A stretch of 54,195 nucleotides of DNA from NCBI GenBank assembly GCA_900315745.1, contig ONAG01000020.1, positions 1 to 54,195 of the forward strand, given 5' to 3'. The notes under the pieces are model-generated. The model searched no databases, was not told where the DNA came from, and saw only the letters and a list, made by a program, of their open reading frames with translations. The DNA comes from an uncultured Prevotellaceae bacterium. Lineage in GTDB: Bacteria; Bacteroidota; Bacteroidia; Bacteroidales; Bacteroidaceae. Of the stretch, positions 35,317 to 44,204 are shown piece after piece. The translations under genes and the position numbers were made by a program. Within the stretch, counting starts at the first letter, position 1, and every line of letters starts with the position of its first letter.

Positions 35317-37409
35317 TGAATTGTTATGTCTTCCCACCGAGGTGGATTCATCTTCAGCAAGTGCTTTACGAAGAAGTCGAAACGCTTGTGTTCTCCATAA
35401 CGTTCTCCCATGGTGTGATGCACTCCAGGAAGAACAACCAAGTCGAAATCTTTTCCTGCTTTAACCAAAGCATTGACCAACTGGTAAGTGCTGGCTGGAT
35501 CCACGTTGTCGTCCATCTCTCCAACCACCAACATCAGTGGCCGGGACAGTTTGGAAGCATGATATACATTGCTGCTTTCCACATACGAAGAGTCAACCGG
35601 GTAGCCCATCCATTGTTCGTTCCACCAGATCTTGTCCATTCGGTTGTCATGACAACCACAAGAGCTGTAGGCAGCCTTGTAAAAGTCTCCATGGAGCAAG
35701 ACGGCTGTGGCACTTTCCTGACCGCCAGCAGAAGCACCGAAAATGCCAACATTCTCCACATCCATACAAGGATGTTTCAATGCAGCAGCTTTTATCCATG
35801 CTATGCGGTCGGGCAGACCGGCATCCTTCAGGTTTTTGTAACATACCTCCTCGAAAGTCTTGCCACGCCAACTGGTTCCCATGGCATCAAGTTGAACCAC
35901 AATGAATCCCAACTCTGCCAGTGGCGTCATATTCCAATTGTAAGGCGTAAAGGTTTTAGGAGTGTAGGCACTACCTGGACCAGCATAGATGTATTCTATG
36001 ACAGGATATTTCCTTGTTGGGTCAAAATTTGTTGGATACTGTATTATACCCCATAGGTCTGTCTTGCCATCACGCCCTTTAGCCACGAACACCTCTGGAG
36101 CTTTCCATCCCTTGGCTTGCAATTTGCTTATGTCTGCAACTTCTATAGTATCTATTACATTCCCTTTGATGCCATCACGAAGTATTGTCGTTGGGGCTTG
36201 ACTGACAGTGGACCAAGTATCTACAAGATAATTGTAATCAGATGAGAAAACAGCTTCATGATTGCCTTTCTCAGGGGTGAGACAAACAAGACCTTTGCCA
36301 TCCAGGCCAATCCGATAGTAGTGAACATTGTATGGGTCTTCTCCCTTGTTCATACCACTGGCACTGAAATAGATTGTTCCTTGTTTCTCGTCCACTTTTT
36401 GCACTTCTCTTACACACCAAGCACCTCGTGTTATTTGGCGCTCTACTTGTCCAGTTGCGATATCATAGAGATATAGATGATTCCAATTGTCGCGCTCACT
36501 CATCCACACCATCTTTTCACCATTGGAGAAATCGTATCGGAATCTTCTGCTATAATTTACAAATGTATTTGATTTTTCTTCTACAATGGTACGTATGCTG
36601 CCACTTTCCGCATCCATTGCGAGCACTCGGTATGTCTTGTGACCTCGTTCGTTGTACTCCATAGTCACAGTTTTGCTGTCATCGCTCCATTCGAATCCCC
36701 ACAAGTCATATTGATGGGAACATAGTGCCGTACTGCCTTCCAAGCGTCGTCCACTTTCCACATCAAATATCACAGGGGTCCTAAATGGCAAGGCATCACC
36801 AGGTTTTGCATATTCTTGTTTGTGGAGTAGTGGCTGCAACTGGTCGTCTGGCGAGGTTTCCACATAATATACGTAACGTTTTTCTACAGGGCGACGTTTG
36901 CATACGAATATCTTGCGGCTATCTGGCGACCAAATCAATCGATTGGAATAATAATCACCAAGAGTGCCGTCTTGACTCAAAACACGTTTTTCACTATATG
37001 GCTTGCCTACAGAATGCAGAACCACGTTGCACCCCTCGATATAGACTTCCGATTTTCCATCAGGCGATTTTACAGGATAAGCATAGCGTTCTTCGTCCAC
37101 TTCCATCCAATGACGTTCCCTTTTGCGACCAAATTGTGGTTTTATGCCCTCTTTCTTGGGAGGATCCACTTCTTGTCTTGTTTGGGTTTCAGCATTATAT
37201 TGGTAATGCTTTGCTCCATCTGTTGTATCTATCCAGTATCGAAATTGATGTGTGGAGTCTTTCCATGCAATCCCATGAGCCCAATGAGAAACGTTCGATG
37301 TCTTGAATTCTTCTTGCAAACTATAAGCTCTGTTGTAATCTGAGACAGTCCCCTGACATGATGCTTCCAATGAGAAAAGCACCATGCAGGCAAGTGTTGT
37401 TTTCTTCAT
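35313..37409 (-). CDS. S9 family dipeptidyl-peptidase IV-like protein
   Basis: Exported serine peptidase, probably releasing X-Pro dipeptides. From the ATG at 37409 it has 698 residues with a signal peptide (KKTTLACMVLFSLEASCQG), in which Cys could be lipidated. The N-terminal region (about 40-440) is a DPP IV beta-propeller (FVNYSRRFRYDFSNGEKMVWMSERDNWNHLYLYD is split across its central blades). The hydrolase domain has EYIYAGPGS, Ser in GIFGASAGG, Asp in GEMDDNVDP and His in LPGVHHTMG. It lies 50 bp downstream of the helicase gene on the same strand and shares a terminator with carB. It is the second S9 peptidase of the window but is not closely similar to the first. Confidence 0.93.
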   Translation of the reverse strand: MKKTTLACMVLFSLEASCQGTVSDYNRAYSLQEEFKTSNVSHWAHGIAWKDSTHQFRYWIDTTDGAKHYQYNAETQTRQEVDPPKKEGIKPQFGRKRERHWMEVDEERYAYPVKSPDGKSEVYIEGCNVVLHSVGKPYSEKRVLSQDGTLGDYYSNRLIWSPDSRKIFVCKRRPVEKRYVYYVETSPDDQLQPLLHKQEYAKPGDALPFRTPVIFDVESGRRLEGSTALCSHQYDLWGFEWSDDSKTVTMEYNERGHKTYRVLAMDAESGSIRTIVEEKSNTFVNYSRRFRYDFSNGEKMVWMSERDNWNHLYLYDIATGQVERQITRGAWCVREVQKVDEKQGTIYFSASGMNKGEDPYNVHYYRIGLDGKGLVCLTPEKGNHEAVFSSDYNYLVDTWSTVSQAPTTILRDGIKGNVIDTIEVADISKLQAKGWKAPEVFVAKGRDGKTDLWGIIQYPTNFDPTRKYPVIEYIYAGPGSAYTPKTFTPYNWNMTPLAELGFIVVQLDAMGTSWRGKTFEEVCYKNLKDAGLPDRIAWIKAAALKHPCMDVENVGIFGASAGGQESATAVLLHGDFYKAAYSSCGCHDNRMDKIWWNEQWMGYPVDSSYVESSNVYHASKLSRPLMLVVGEMDDNVDPASTYQLVNALVKAGKDFDLVVLPGVHHTMGERYGEHKRFDFFVKHLLKMNPPRWEDITIH

Positions 37410-37459
37410 GTTTATGTGTTGAACAGTTTCTGAAATCAACATGTAGGCATTCAAATCCT

Positions 37460-40400
37460 CTATTCCTTATATACGACGTTTTCTCCTTGTATCTGCAAGA
37501 ATCCCTCTTGTTCCAACTGAGAAATGGCCCTGCTTATCAGTTCGTCGCTCTTCGGTGTGCGTCTTTGACGGCCCATCAATATTATTATTTGCCTGAGCAA
37601 GTCAACGGTTGAAATAGAAAGCTGCTCTTGCAATGCTTGTTTTATAGCATTCTTAACCTCTACGATGGGGATGTCGTCTATCTCTCGTTCTTTACAACTG
37701 CGGAATTTATCGTAGCCTTTTGCCACAGATTCATTCTCCCAATAAGTTGGATTCTCTGACAATGACGAAGGGTCTATATAACCTTTTCCCAATTCCGTCT
37801 TTATAATACCATTCAACTTCTCAGCAGCACCACTTATATTATACATGTAAGATATGCAACTACGTATGCGTGAAAGGTTTACGGGTTGTTCTTCTTGAAG
37901 GATATTCCTTACATCCATAGATATCTGCCTACGAATCAGAGGTATTGTCCTTGAATTGTTGGCATTATCAGAACGTTTTTCTCTTTCAGGCAGTATGTAT
38001 GTTATCATATTGCTTTTAACTTCCAAATCAAGTTCTTCTTTACTTACGCTAAATGGAAGTTTCGATAACTTGGAATCAGTTTGTCCATCCTTGTTTTCTT
38101 TTGCTACTGGAGTGGATGACACAGCTTTTTTTATAACATTTTCACCAATGTTTGTCTTTGGGGACATTATTTGTTGGCTGCTGTCTTTCTTCTCAGGCGT
38201 TGTCTCTTTGGCTGAAAAAACATTCTGTCTTTCTGTCAATTCTCCCAACTTTTTTACAATCCTCTCAAGCACCTGTTCTCTATTAATGAACCAATCTATG
38301 GTCCACACTCGCATTATTTCCCATCCAAGACCCTGAAGCACACCAGGTTGGCAAATCTCACGATCACGCTCGGTGTTTGTGTTGTAGTAATTGTCTCCAT
38401 CACAAATGATACCCAATATATAACGCTCTGGCTTTTGAGGGTCTATCACTCCTAAATCAACTTTGAAACGTGAACGACCTACAAGAGTATCTACAATGTA
38501 TCCTTTCTTGCGCAATTCAGAGGCTATGGAATCTATTAGTGATGTGTCTGTTTGTACTCCCACTTGGTTGGATGCCAAAGGCATACGTCCATTGCGTGCA
38601 AATTCCAAGAATCGTTTAAGGCCTTCCACACCACGAGCTTTGCTTCTGTTGAGGTCTATTTGCTCAGGCTCAAGGGTGGAGAACACCACCATCTCATAAC
38701 GAGCGCGACTGACGGCAACGTTAAGACGACGCTCGCCACCATTGTTGTTCAGAGGGCCAAAATTCATAGATACCTTGCCATTCTTGTCTGGACCATAGCC
38801 TACAGAGAAAAGTATAACATCACGTTCGTCACCCTGAACATTCTCCAAGTTTTTAACGAAAATAGGCTCTTCTCCATCGTACGCTTTTCGTTCCAGCGAT
38901 GGATTCTTGCTCAATTCCTCAACAAGAATATCCTCTATAAGGTCTTGCTGCACCTTGCTGAACGAGACTATGCCTATGCTGCGTTTTGACAACTCTTCAT
39001 CGCTCAAGCGTCGTTTCACCTCCTCTACAATGGCGACAGCCTCTTCACGATTGCACCTTGTCTTGCCCATATCGTACGTTCCATCAATATGAACAAGTCT
39101 CACTTTGGAAGCACGGTCATCGGACGAAGGGAAAGTGAAAAGCTTTCCTTCGTAATAGTGCATGTTGCTGAAGGCAATTAGACTTTCATGTCGGCTGCGA
39201 TAGTGCCAAGTTAGATAATGATCGGGGAAAGAGAGGGTGATACAGTCATCAAGTATGCTCTCCATGTCGTCGTTTTCCGCCTCGCTATCATCTACATTAG
39301 TAGTTGTGAAGAAACTTGTTGGTGGCATTTGCTTTGGGTCACCCACTACTATAAGCGCCTTGCCTCTTGCTATGGCTCCCACAGCTTCGCTTGTTGGCAT
39401 CTGTGAAGCCTCATCGAATATCACAATATCGAATTTTTCTTGATTTAAATCGATAAACTGAGCTACTGATATGGGGCTCATGAGCATGCAAGGACACAGC
39501 TTTGGCAAAAGGTTGGGCAGTTGGTCCATAATATGTCGTATGGTGACACCTCTTCCATTGCCTGCAATCAATCGTTTGAGATAGCCAATTTCTGTGCTGT
39601 TGGCTGCCATGATGGTTTGGGACGGTATGCGAGAAGCCAACTTGCAGTATAAAGCTTTCTTTGTCAAATCTTGGAAATCCTTTGCCATTTTACGATAGCG
39701 TGCTATGGCTTCCTCAAAGATTATGCCGTTGAACATCTTAAGGTCTGGGTGATGGTCAATTACATCCAATGCCAACCTCCTATAAAGTCCGCGTAACATG
39801 GCATCGCATGTTTCGTTGATGTCATTACCTTGCTCTATATGAACAGCCACAGGCATCAAGTTGTTCTGTTCCAACTGTTCCTGCCTAATGCACCATTGTA
39901 CCCAATCTCGGCTCTTCTCAATATTGGCAAGCCACTGAGCGGACTTCAACACAACATCGTCGAGTGTCGTACGTGGATCGAGAAGACAATAGTCCTTTGC
40001 ACTATCAAGCAAGGCATTCACCTGTTTCAAGACAGAGAAGTCTATGCTTTTCGTGGCAGTCTGGTTTACAGGTGGGGTGTAGGCAGCAGGAATGTTGCTT
40101 TCTTTCAGAAGAGATTTCAATCCCAATGCTTGGTCAAGGCTTTTTTCCATCAAGTCCCATTGCTCTTTGCCAATAACTCCCAATGCACCAAAAACTTTCT
40201 CGCTTTCACCACGAAGCTTATTCATTTCATCACAAAGAGAATGATGCGTGTCGAGCGTGCCTATCAGGGACCCGAAATCCGACGAGGAGAAGTCTTTTCT
40301 ATATTGTCTAAGCCCCTTGACAACTTTCTTTTGAGCAAAGTAACGTGGGAGCACCCATTTCGCACTTGCAGATTCCCACTCCTGTCTAAGAGCCTTGTGG

Positions 40401-43291
40401 TCGATTTCGAGAATGCCCTTGTCGTATTCTTTTGTCAGGGAACCCTTAATGCCATCGTCTTTCTTACCTTTGGCGATATGTTCCTTCCATGCCCTCAACG
40501 AGTTTTCATTGTTGGCGACATTTATAATGTCAGCATTCATCGCAGGAGAAGCAAGCACCATGTCTGCAAATCTTTCCGCCCATCTCACACCTCTTTCCGT
40601 TTGTTCGATATCAATACCATTCACTTGTGCCAAAGTATGAATCACATTTCTAACACCTGGAGCCAATCTTGCCAATTGCTCTATAAATATTTGTGTCTTG
40701 CGTTGAGCTTCATAAGAAGGGTCTTTCATTATGAGTCCATGAAGAGGATGTTGTATAGGTGTGCCTGTTATCTGAAGCACTGCCGACAACTGACGTATCA
40801 TCTCCTCCGCCTTTGAAATGCGGTCACTATCAATGTTTGCAAGGAACTCTTTGGTGGGTTCTATTGCCCCATCGGTAGTGTTGATCGAAACATAGCGCAT
40901 GATGTAATCATGGAGCGACAACCCTGACGGCAACTTATCATGCAACAATTTCACTTGTGAGAGAAGTTCACTTCGCTTGTCAAAAAGAGCCTCCGATTCT
41001 TTTTCATACTCTTCTGGAGTCTTGATGCGAGTTAGTTTCAGAGAGGCATCCAATTGGCTTAACAGATGATTCTTTGTCATTTTGTTGGAGTGCATCTCAA
41101 GACAGAATGGGGCAAGACCTATTTTGTCCAATCGCCTCTGCACAACTTCGAGTGCTGCCATTTTTTCTGCCACAAAGAGCACTCTGCGCCCATGATATAG
41201 TGCGTTGGCTATCATGTTGGTGATTGTCTGGCTTTTTCCTGTACCCGGAGGGCCATACAGGATGAAACTATGACCTTCACCTGACTCTATGACAGCTTCC
41301 AGTTGGGAGGAGTCCACATCTACAGGAATGGCATAGTTGCCTGGCTTGACGGTGGCATCTACTTGACGTGTATTTATAACGGGAGGTTCTGCCACACCAA
41401 CCAGTTTCTTTTGTATTAAGCTCTCGACAACAGGATTCTGTCGCATTTGTTCAGCATTGTTGTGTATGTCGTTCCACATGACGAACTTGCTGAAAGAGAA
41501 CAACCCGAGCATGCACTCCTCTACAACATCCCATCGTGCCTTGTCCTTTATGGCTGAGCGAACTATAGAAAACACCTTGCGAACATCAACACCAGAATCA
41601 TCGAGCGGGAGAGGTTGGACACCATTGATTTTGATGTCGTATTGTTGGCTCATCATCTCAACAAGTGTGGTGTTGAATGTGAGGTCTTCTTCTCTCATGC
41701 GGAGTATATAATTGTTGCCGCTCTTTTTCAATAGGGTAACAGGTTCGAGCAACAATGGGGCGTAATGTGGCTTTATGCTTTTGTCATTCTCATACCACTT
41801 CATTGTTCCCAGCACCAAGAAAAGTGTATTGGCACCATTCTCTTCCAAAGCAGTACGTGATGCGCGGAAAAGCATCTTTAGCGTGTTGGTCAACTCATTT
41901 TCGGAAAGATAGCTGTACAAAACATTGTGTTTCACCCCTTCCACCACAAGGCTTTCCATAGAGTCGCGATAATTGCGCGAATCGTAAATGCCTGTCGTGT
42001 CGGGTGATGCATTCAAAGTGTCGGGACATGGAAGGATTTTGTAGTCTTCTTTAGCTTGAAGATGGTCTTCCAACAAGTCTATATCAAAAGATATGAATGG
42101 AGTCAGCCTTTTCCCGATTCTCATGTTAAGCAGATTGTTGCGAAGCGAGAAATCAAGCAACTTGCGTTCCCAGATTTGCAAACGAGTAAGATGCCTTTCC
42201 TCATCCAAAGGCAAGTCATAAGAACGCATTTCCTTTATTTCTTTTGTGGCATGGTCGATGTCCATCCCTTCAAGAGCAGTATTGTTATCTTGGTGTGTCG
42301 GAATAGGACGAATGCCAAAAAGACGACACCTGAACACATCGACAGCCATGATAAAATCATCGGGGGTAAGATGAATATGGTCTTCAGCCCTCTTCACTGC
42401 CTGTTCAAACGAAACTCCCTTTCTCGTTAGTTCAGTCGTTTCCACAACTACTATTTCATCAATGCCATCTGCCATGGATTTTGAGAGGAAACTAACATCA
42501 TCACAAATAGTCTGGGGATAATGCTTGTTGACCAACCAACAGCCGACAAAGGCATGACCTTTGATGATGACAATAATAGGATGAAGACCTATGGACTCCA
42601 GACAAGAGGCAAAGGTCACGGCAAGGTCGAGACATGTTCCTTGTTTGTGCGCCATTACGTCATCTGCCATGCGAATGCGTTGTCCATTTTCCTCAAAGCT
42701 TGGAGGAGGACTGACATAAACAAGCCCTAACTCACGCAATGCTTCATAAACAGATGCTACTTGAGCCCTTACTCGTGTTGGGTCTTCGGTTTGGTATTCA
42801 TCGAGTGATGGTGAGCCCGTCAGCCGTTCCAACTGCTTGGCAGCTTCTATCTTGACTGCTGCCATGCCATCAGTGTTTGGTGTTACAAATGTGGAAAGAA
42901 TTTCTGGTGTTATCCCAATACCAGGCCATTGATCGTATGCCATCACATGCAGAGGATGCGAACTATTGTAAATTTCGCGATTGTCGTGAAGAATTGTGAG
43001 CACGAATTGTGTCTCCACGCTTTCTGTCATTTCGCGTAGTTTGTCAATGTCAGGAAGCAAGTCAAGACCGTCAACAATCACAGTCTCGCCATGTGGCACC
43101 GTGTCGAGATGGACTTCTGAGGTCTTAAGCATATCACTGCTTATTCTTACTGTTATATTGTGCCAGTCTTCATCGTCGTCATTGTTTAATTCCAGTATGG
43201 TCAAATATTTGTTACCACATGCGGTGCTGGCATAGTTCAGGCTTGATATATATTCCAGCCTAAGATTGGATGATTGCAACTGCTCTTTCAC
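37460..43291 (-). CDS. Giant transglutaminase-like / DUF4011 / SF1 helicase / restriction-endonuclease-like protein
   Basis: Multidomain protein of 1943 residues. N-terminal part (1-130): beta-rich, unassigned. A transglutaminase-like domain follows (about 165-300) with Cys220 in QGTCLDLA and His246 in GHAFVGCW. DUF4011 lies around 370-400 (KLLDFSLRNNLLNMR). The split SF1 (Upf1-like) helicase has Walker A GPPGTGKS (680-687), a long coiled insertion (about 770-1220), FDEASQMP (1292-1299), GDPKQMPP (1317-1324), WHYRSRHESL, NLENVQGDERDVI and LNVAVSRAR. A Vsr/MTES_1575-like nuclease fold follows (about 1586-1690; VDLGV, IICDGDNY). The C-terminus (about 1785-1943) resembles DUF3320 and ends in a winged-helix-like stretch. 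Such proteins occur alone in putative defence contexts. The radical SAM gene ends 18 bp upstream. Confidence 0.85.
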   Translation of the reverse strand: MKEQLQSSNLRLEYISSLNYASTACGNKYLTILELNNDDDEDWHNITVRISSDMLKTSEVHLDTVPHGETVIVDGLDLLPDIDKLREMTESVETQFVLTILHDNREIYNSSHPLHVMAYDQWPGIGITPEILSTFVTPNTDGMAAVKIEAAKQLERLTGSPSLDEYQTEDPTRVRAQVASVYEALRELGLVYVSPPPSFEENGQRIRMADDVMAHKQGTCLDLAVTFASCLESIGLHPIIVIIKGHAFVGCWLVNKHYPQTICDDVSFLSKSMADGIDEIVVVETTELTRKGVSFEQAVKRAEDHIHLTPDDFIMAVDVFRCRLFGIRPIPTHQDNNTALEGMDIDHATKEIKEMRSYDLPLDEERHLTRLQIWERKLLDFSLRNNLLNMRIGKRLTPFISFDIDLLEDHLQAKEDYKILPCPDTLNASPDTTGIYDSRNYRDSMESLVVEGVKHNVLYSYLSENELTNTLKMLFRASRTALEENGANTLFLVLGTMKWYENDKSIKPHYAPLLLEPVTLLKKSGNNYILRMREEDLTFNTTLVEMMSQQYDIKINGVQPLPLDDSGVDVRKVFSIVRSAIKDKARWDVVEECMLGLFSFSKFVMWNDIHNNAEQMRQNPVVESLIQKKLVGVAEPPVINTRQVDATVKPGNYAIPVDVDSSQLEAVIESGEGHSFILYGPPGTGKSQTITNMIANALYHGRRVLFVAEKMAALEVVQRRLDKIGLAPFCLEMHSNKMTKNHLLSQLDASLKLTRIKTPEEYEKESEALFDKRSELLSQVKLLHDKLPSGLSLHDYIMRYVSINTTDGAIEPTKEFLANIDSDRISKAEEMIRQLSAVLQITGTPIQHPLHGLIMKDPSYEAQRKTQIFIEQLARLAPGVRNVIHTLAQVNGIDIEQTERGVRWAERFADMVLASPAMNADIINVANNENSLRAWKEHIAKGKKDDGIKGSLTKEYDKGILEIDHKALRQEWESASAKWVLPRYFAQKKVVKGLRQYRKDFSSSDFGSLIGTLDTHHSLCDEMNKLRGESEKVFGALGVIGKEQWDLMEKSLDQALGLKSLLKESNIPAAYTPPVNQTATKSIDFSVLKQVNALLDSAKDYCLLDPRTTLDDVVLKSAQWLANIEKSRDWVQWCIRQEQLEQNNLMPVAVHIEQGNDINETCDAMLRGLYRRLALDVIDHHPDLKMFNGIIFEEAIARYRKMAKDFQDLTKKALYCKLASRIPSQTIMAANSTEIGYLKRLIAGNGRGVTIRHIMDQLPNLLPKLCPCMLMSPISVAQFIDLNQEKFDIVIFDEASQMPTSEAVGAIARGKALIVVGDPKQMPPTSFFTTTNVDDSEAENDDMESILDDCITLSFPDHYLTWHYRSRHESLIAFSNMHYYEGKLFTFPSSDDRASKVRLVHIDGTYDMGKTRCNREEAVAIVEEVKRRLSDEELSKRSIGIVSFSKVQQDLIEDILVEELSKNPSLERKAYDGEEPIFVKNLENVQGDERDVILFSVGYGPDKNGKVSMNFGPLNNNGGERRLNVAVSRARYEMVVFSTLEPEQIDLNRSKARGVEGLKRFLEFARNGRMPLASNQVGVQTDTSLIDSIASELRKKGYIVDTLVGRSRFKVDLGVIDPQKPERYILGIICDGDNYYNTNTERDREICQPGVLQGLGWEIMRVWTIDWFINREQVLERIVKKLGELTERQNVFSAKETTPEKKDSSQQIMSPKTNIGENVIKKAVSSTPVAKENKDGQTDSKLSKLPFSVSKEELDLEVKSNMITYILPEREKRSDNANNSRTIPLIRRQISMDVRNILQEEQPVNLSRIRSCISYMYNISGAAEKLNGIIKTELGKGYIDPSSLSENPTYWENESVAKGYDKFRSCKEREIDDIPIVEVKNAIKQALQEQLSISTVDLLRQIIILMGRQRRTPKSDELISRAISQLEQEGFLQIQGENVVYKE

Positions 43292-43309
43292 GAGATGTGT
43301 TTTTTATGG

Positions 43310-44089
43310 TTAATATGATGCTTTACATGGGATGCCTAATGCCAAGACCATGTCGCGGATACGGTTTAGTTCCTCGGGTGAGGCTTTTTCCAGAAGAGGG
43401 TCGGGTGTCTCACGTGCAATGGTATATACCATTACCTCTTTAGGTTGGATGCGCTTGACCGCTTCCAGCCAGGGCAGAACATAGTTGTCTGTAGTGTTGT
43501 CAACATTACCATATTTTGTAATGCCTTTCATAAACATGCTTTGAATGATTATATGCCCATTGAATTTCTCCATGTCGGCAATGACTCGACTTACATCGTA
43601 TCTTGTACCAACAGGACGGTCAACGGTGTGGATATAATGCGCATCTACGGTATCAAGTTTCAATATGTTGTTGTCCACTCTCATCAACGCCGAACGAACT
43701 TCCGGTTTATATATCTCCGTAGCGTTGCTTAGTACCGAAACTTTCGCAGAAGGTGCAAAAAGATCTCGCAGGCGAATGGTATCGTCTATTATTTCTGGAA
43801 AGTTGGGATGTGCGGTTGGTTCACCATTGCCTGCAAAAGTCAACACATCTGGGAGATGTCCTTCTGATTTCATCTTTGTAAGTGCTTGCAGCAGTCCTTC
43901 ATAGACTTCCTTACGTGTGGGACGACGCAAATGAGGATGATGGTCTGCATTGAAGCCACACTCACAATAGATACAATCGAAAGTACAAATTTTGCCGTCA
44001 CCAGGTTGCAAATTAATACCCAGCGACACCCCCAAACGACGGCTATGCACCGGACCAAATATTGGTGAAGAATATATGATTGTACTCAT
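43310..44089 (-). CDS. Radical SAM protein
   Basis: Radical SAM enzyme of 259 residues. The CxxxCxxC cluster motif is at Cys35, Cys39 and Cys42 (CTFDCIYCECG). The N-terminal FGPVHSRRLGVSLGINL and the TFAGNGEPTAHPNF strand place it in the COG0731-like group, related to wyosine-type and other small radical SAM proteins. No C-terminal auxiliary cluster is apparent, and the substrate is unknown. It lies just upstream (18 bp) of the giant helicase gene, so the two are probably transcribed together, though a functional link is not established. A large inverted repeat (44115-44176) sits before its start. Confidence 0.88.
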   Translation of the reverse strand: MSTIIYSSPIFGPVHSRRLGVSLGINLQPGDGKICTFDCIYCECGFNADHHPHLRRPTRKEVYEGLLQALTKMKSEGHLPDVLTFAGNGEPTAHPNFPEIIDDTIRLRDLFAPSAKVSVLSNATEIYKPEVRSALMRVDNNILKLDTVDAHYIHTVDRPVGTRYDVSRVIADMEKFNGHIIIQSMFMKGITKYGNVDNTTDNYVLPWLEAVKRIQPKEVMVYTIARETPDPLLEKASPEELNRIRDMVLALGIPCKASY

Positions 44090-44114
44090 TTGTTATTTTA
44101 TTTATGAAATGGAG

Positions 44115-44176
44115 AAAGATATTGTATTTTCGGATGTCTCACAAGTCTTGTTCGTCATCAAACATACAATATCTTT
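44115..44176 (-). repeat. Nested inverted repeat before the radical SAM/helicase genes
   Basis: Perfect 12-bp arms AAAGATATTGTA (44115-44126) and TACAATATCTTT (44165-44176) are separated by 38 nt. The loop itself contains the palindrome ACAAG-T-CTTGT (44141-44151). It lies between the Na/Pi gene stop (44205) and the radical SAM ATG (44089). It may end the upstream transcript, though no long T run follows on the minus strand, or be a structured leader or binding site. Confidence 0.65.
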
Positions 44177-44204
44177 TTGCCCCATCAATTTGTAATAATA
44201 GTGC

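Noticed and set aside
36785-37306. Plus-strand open frame of 173 codons opposite the DPP IV gene
   Set aside because: Cys/His-rich shadow of the peptidase N-terminal region, no start signal or homology.
39830-40816. Plus-strand open frame of 328 codons inside the helicase gene
   Set aside because: It lies antisense to a well-conserved coding region, has no domain, promoter or start signal, and its composition mirrors the opposite strand.
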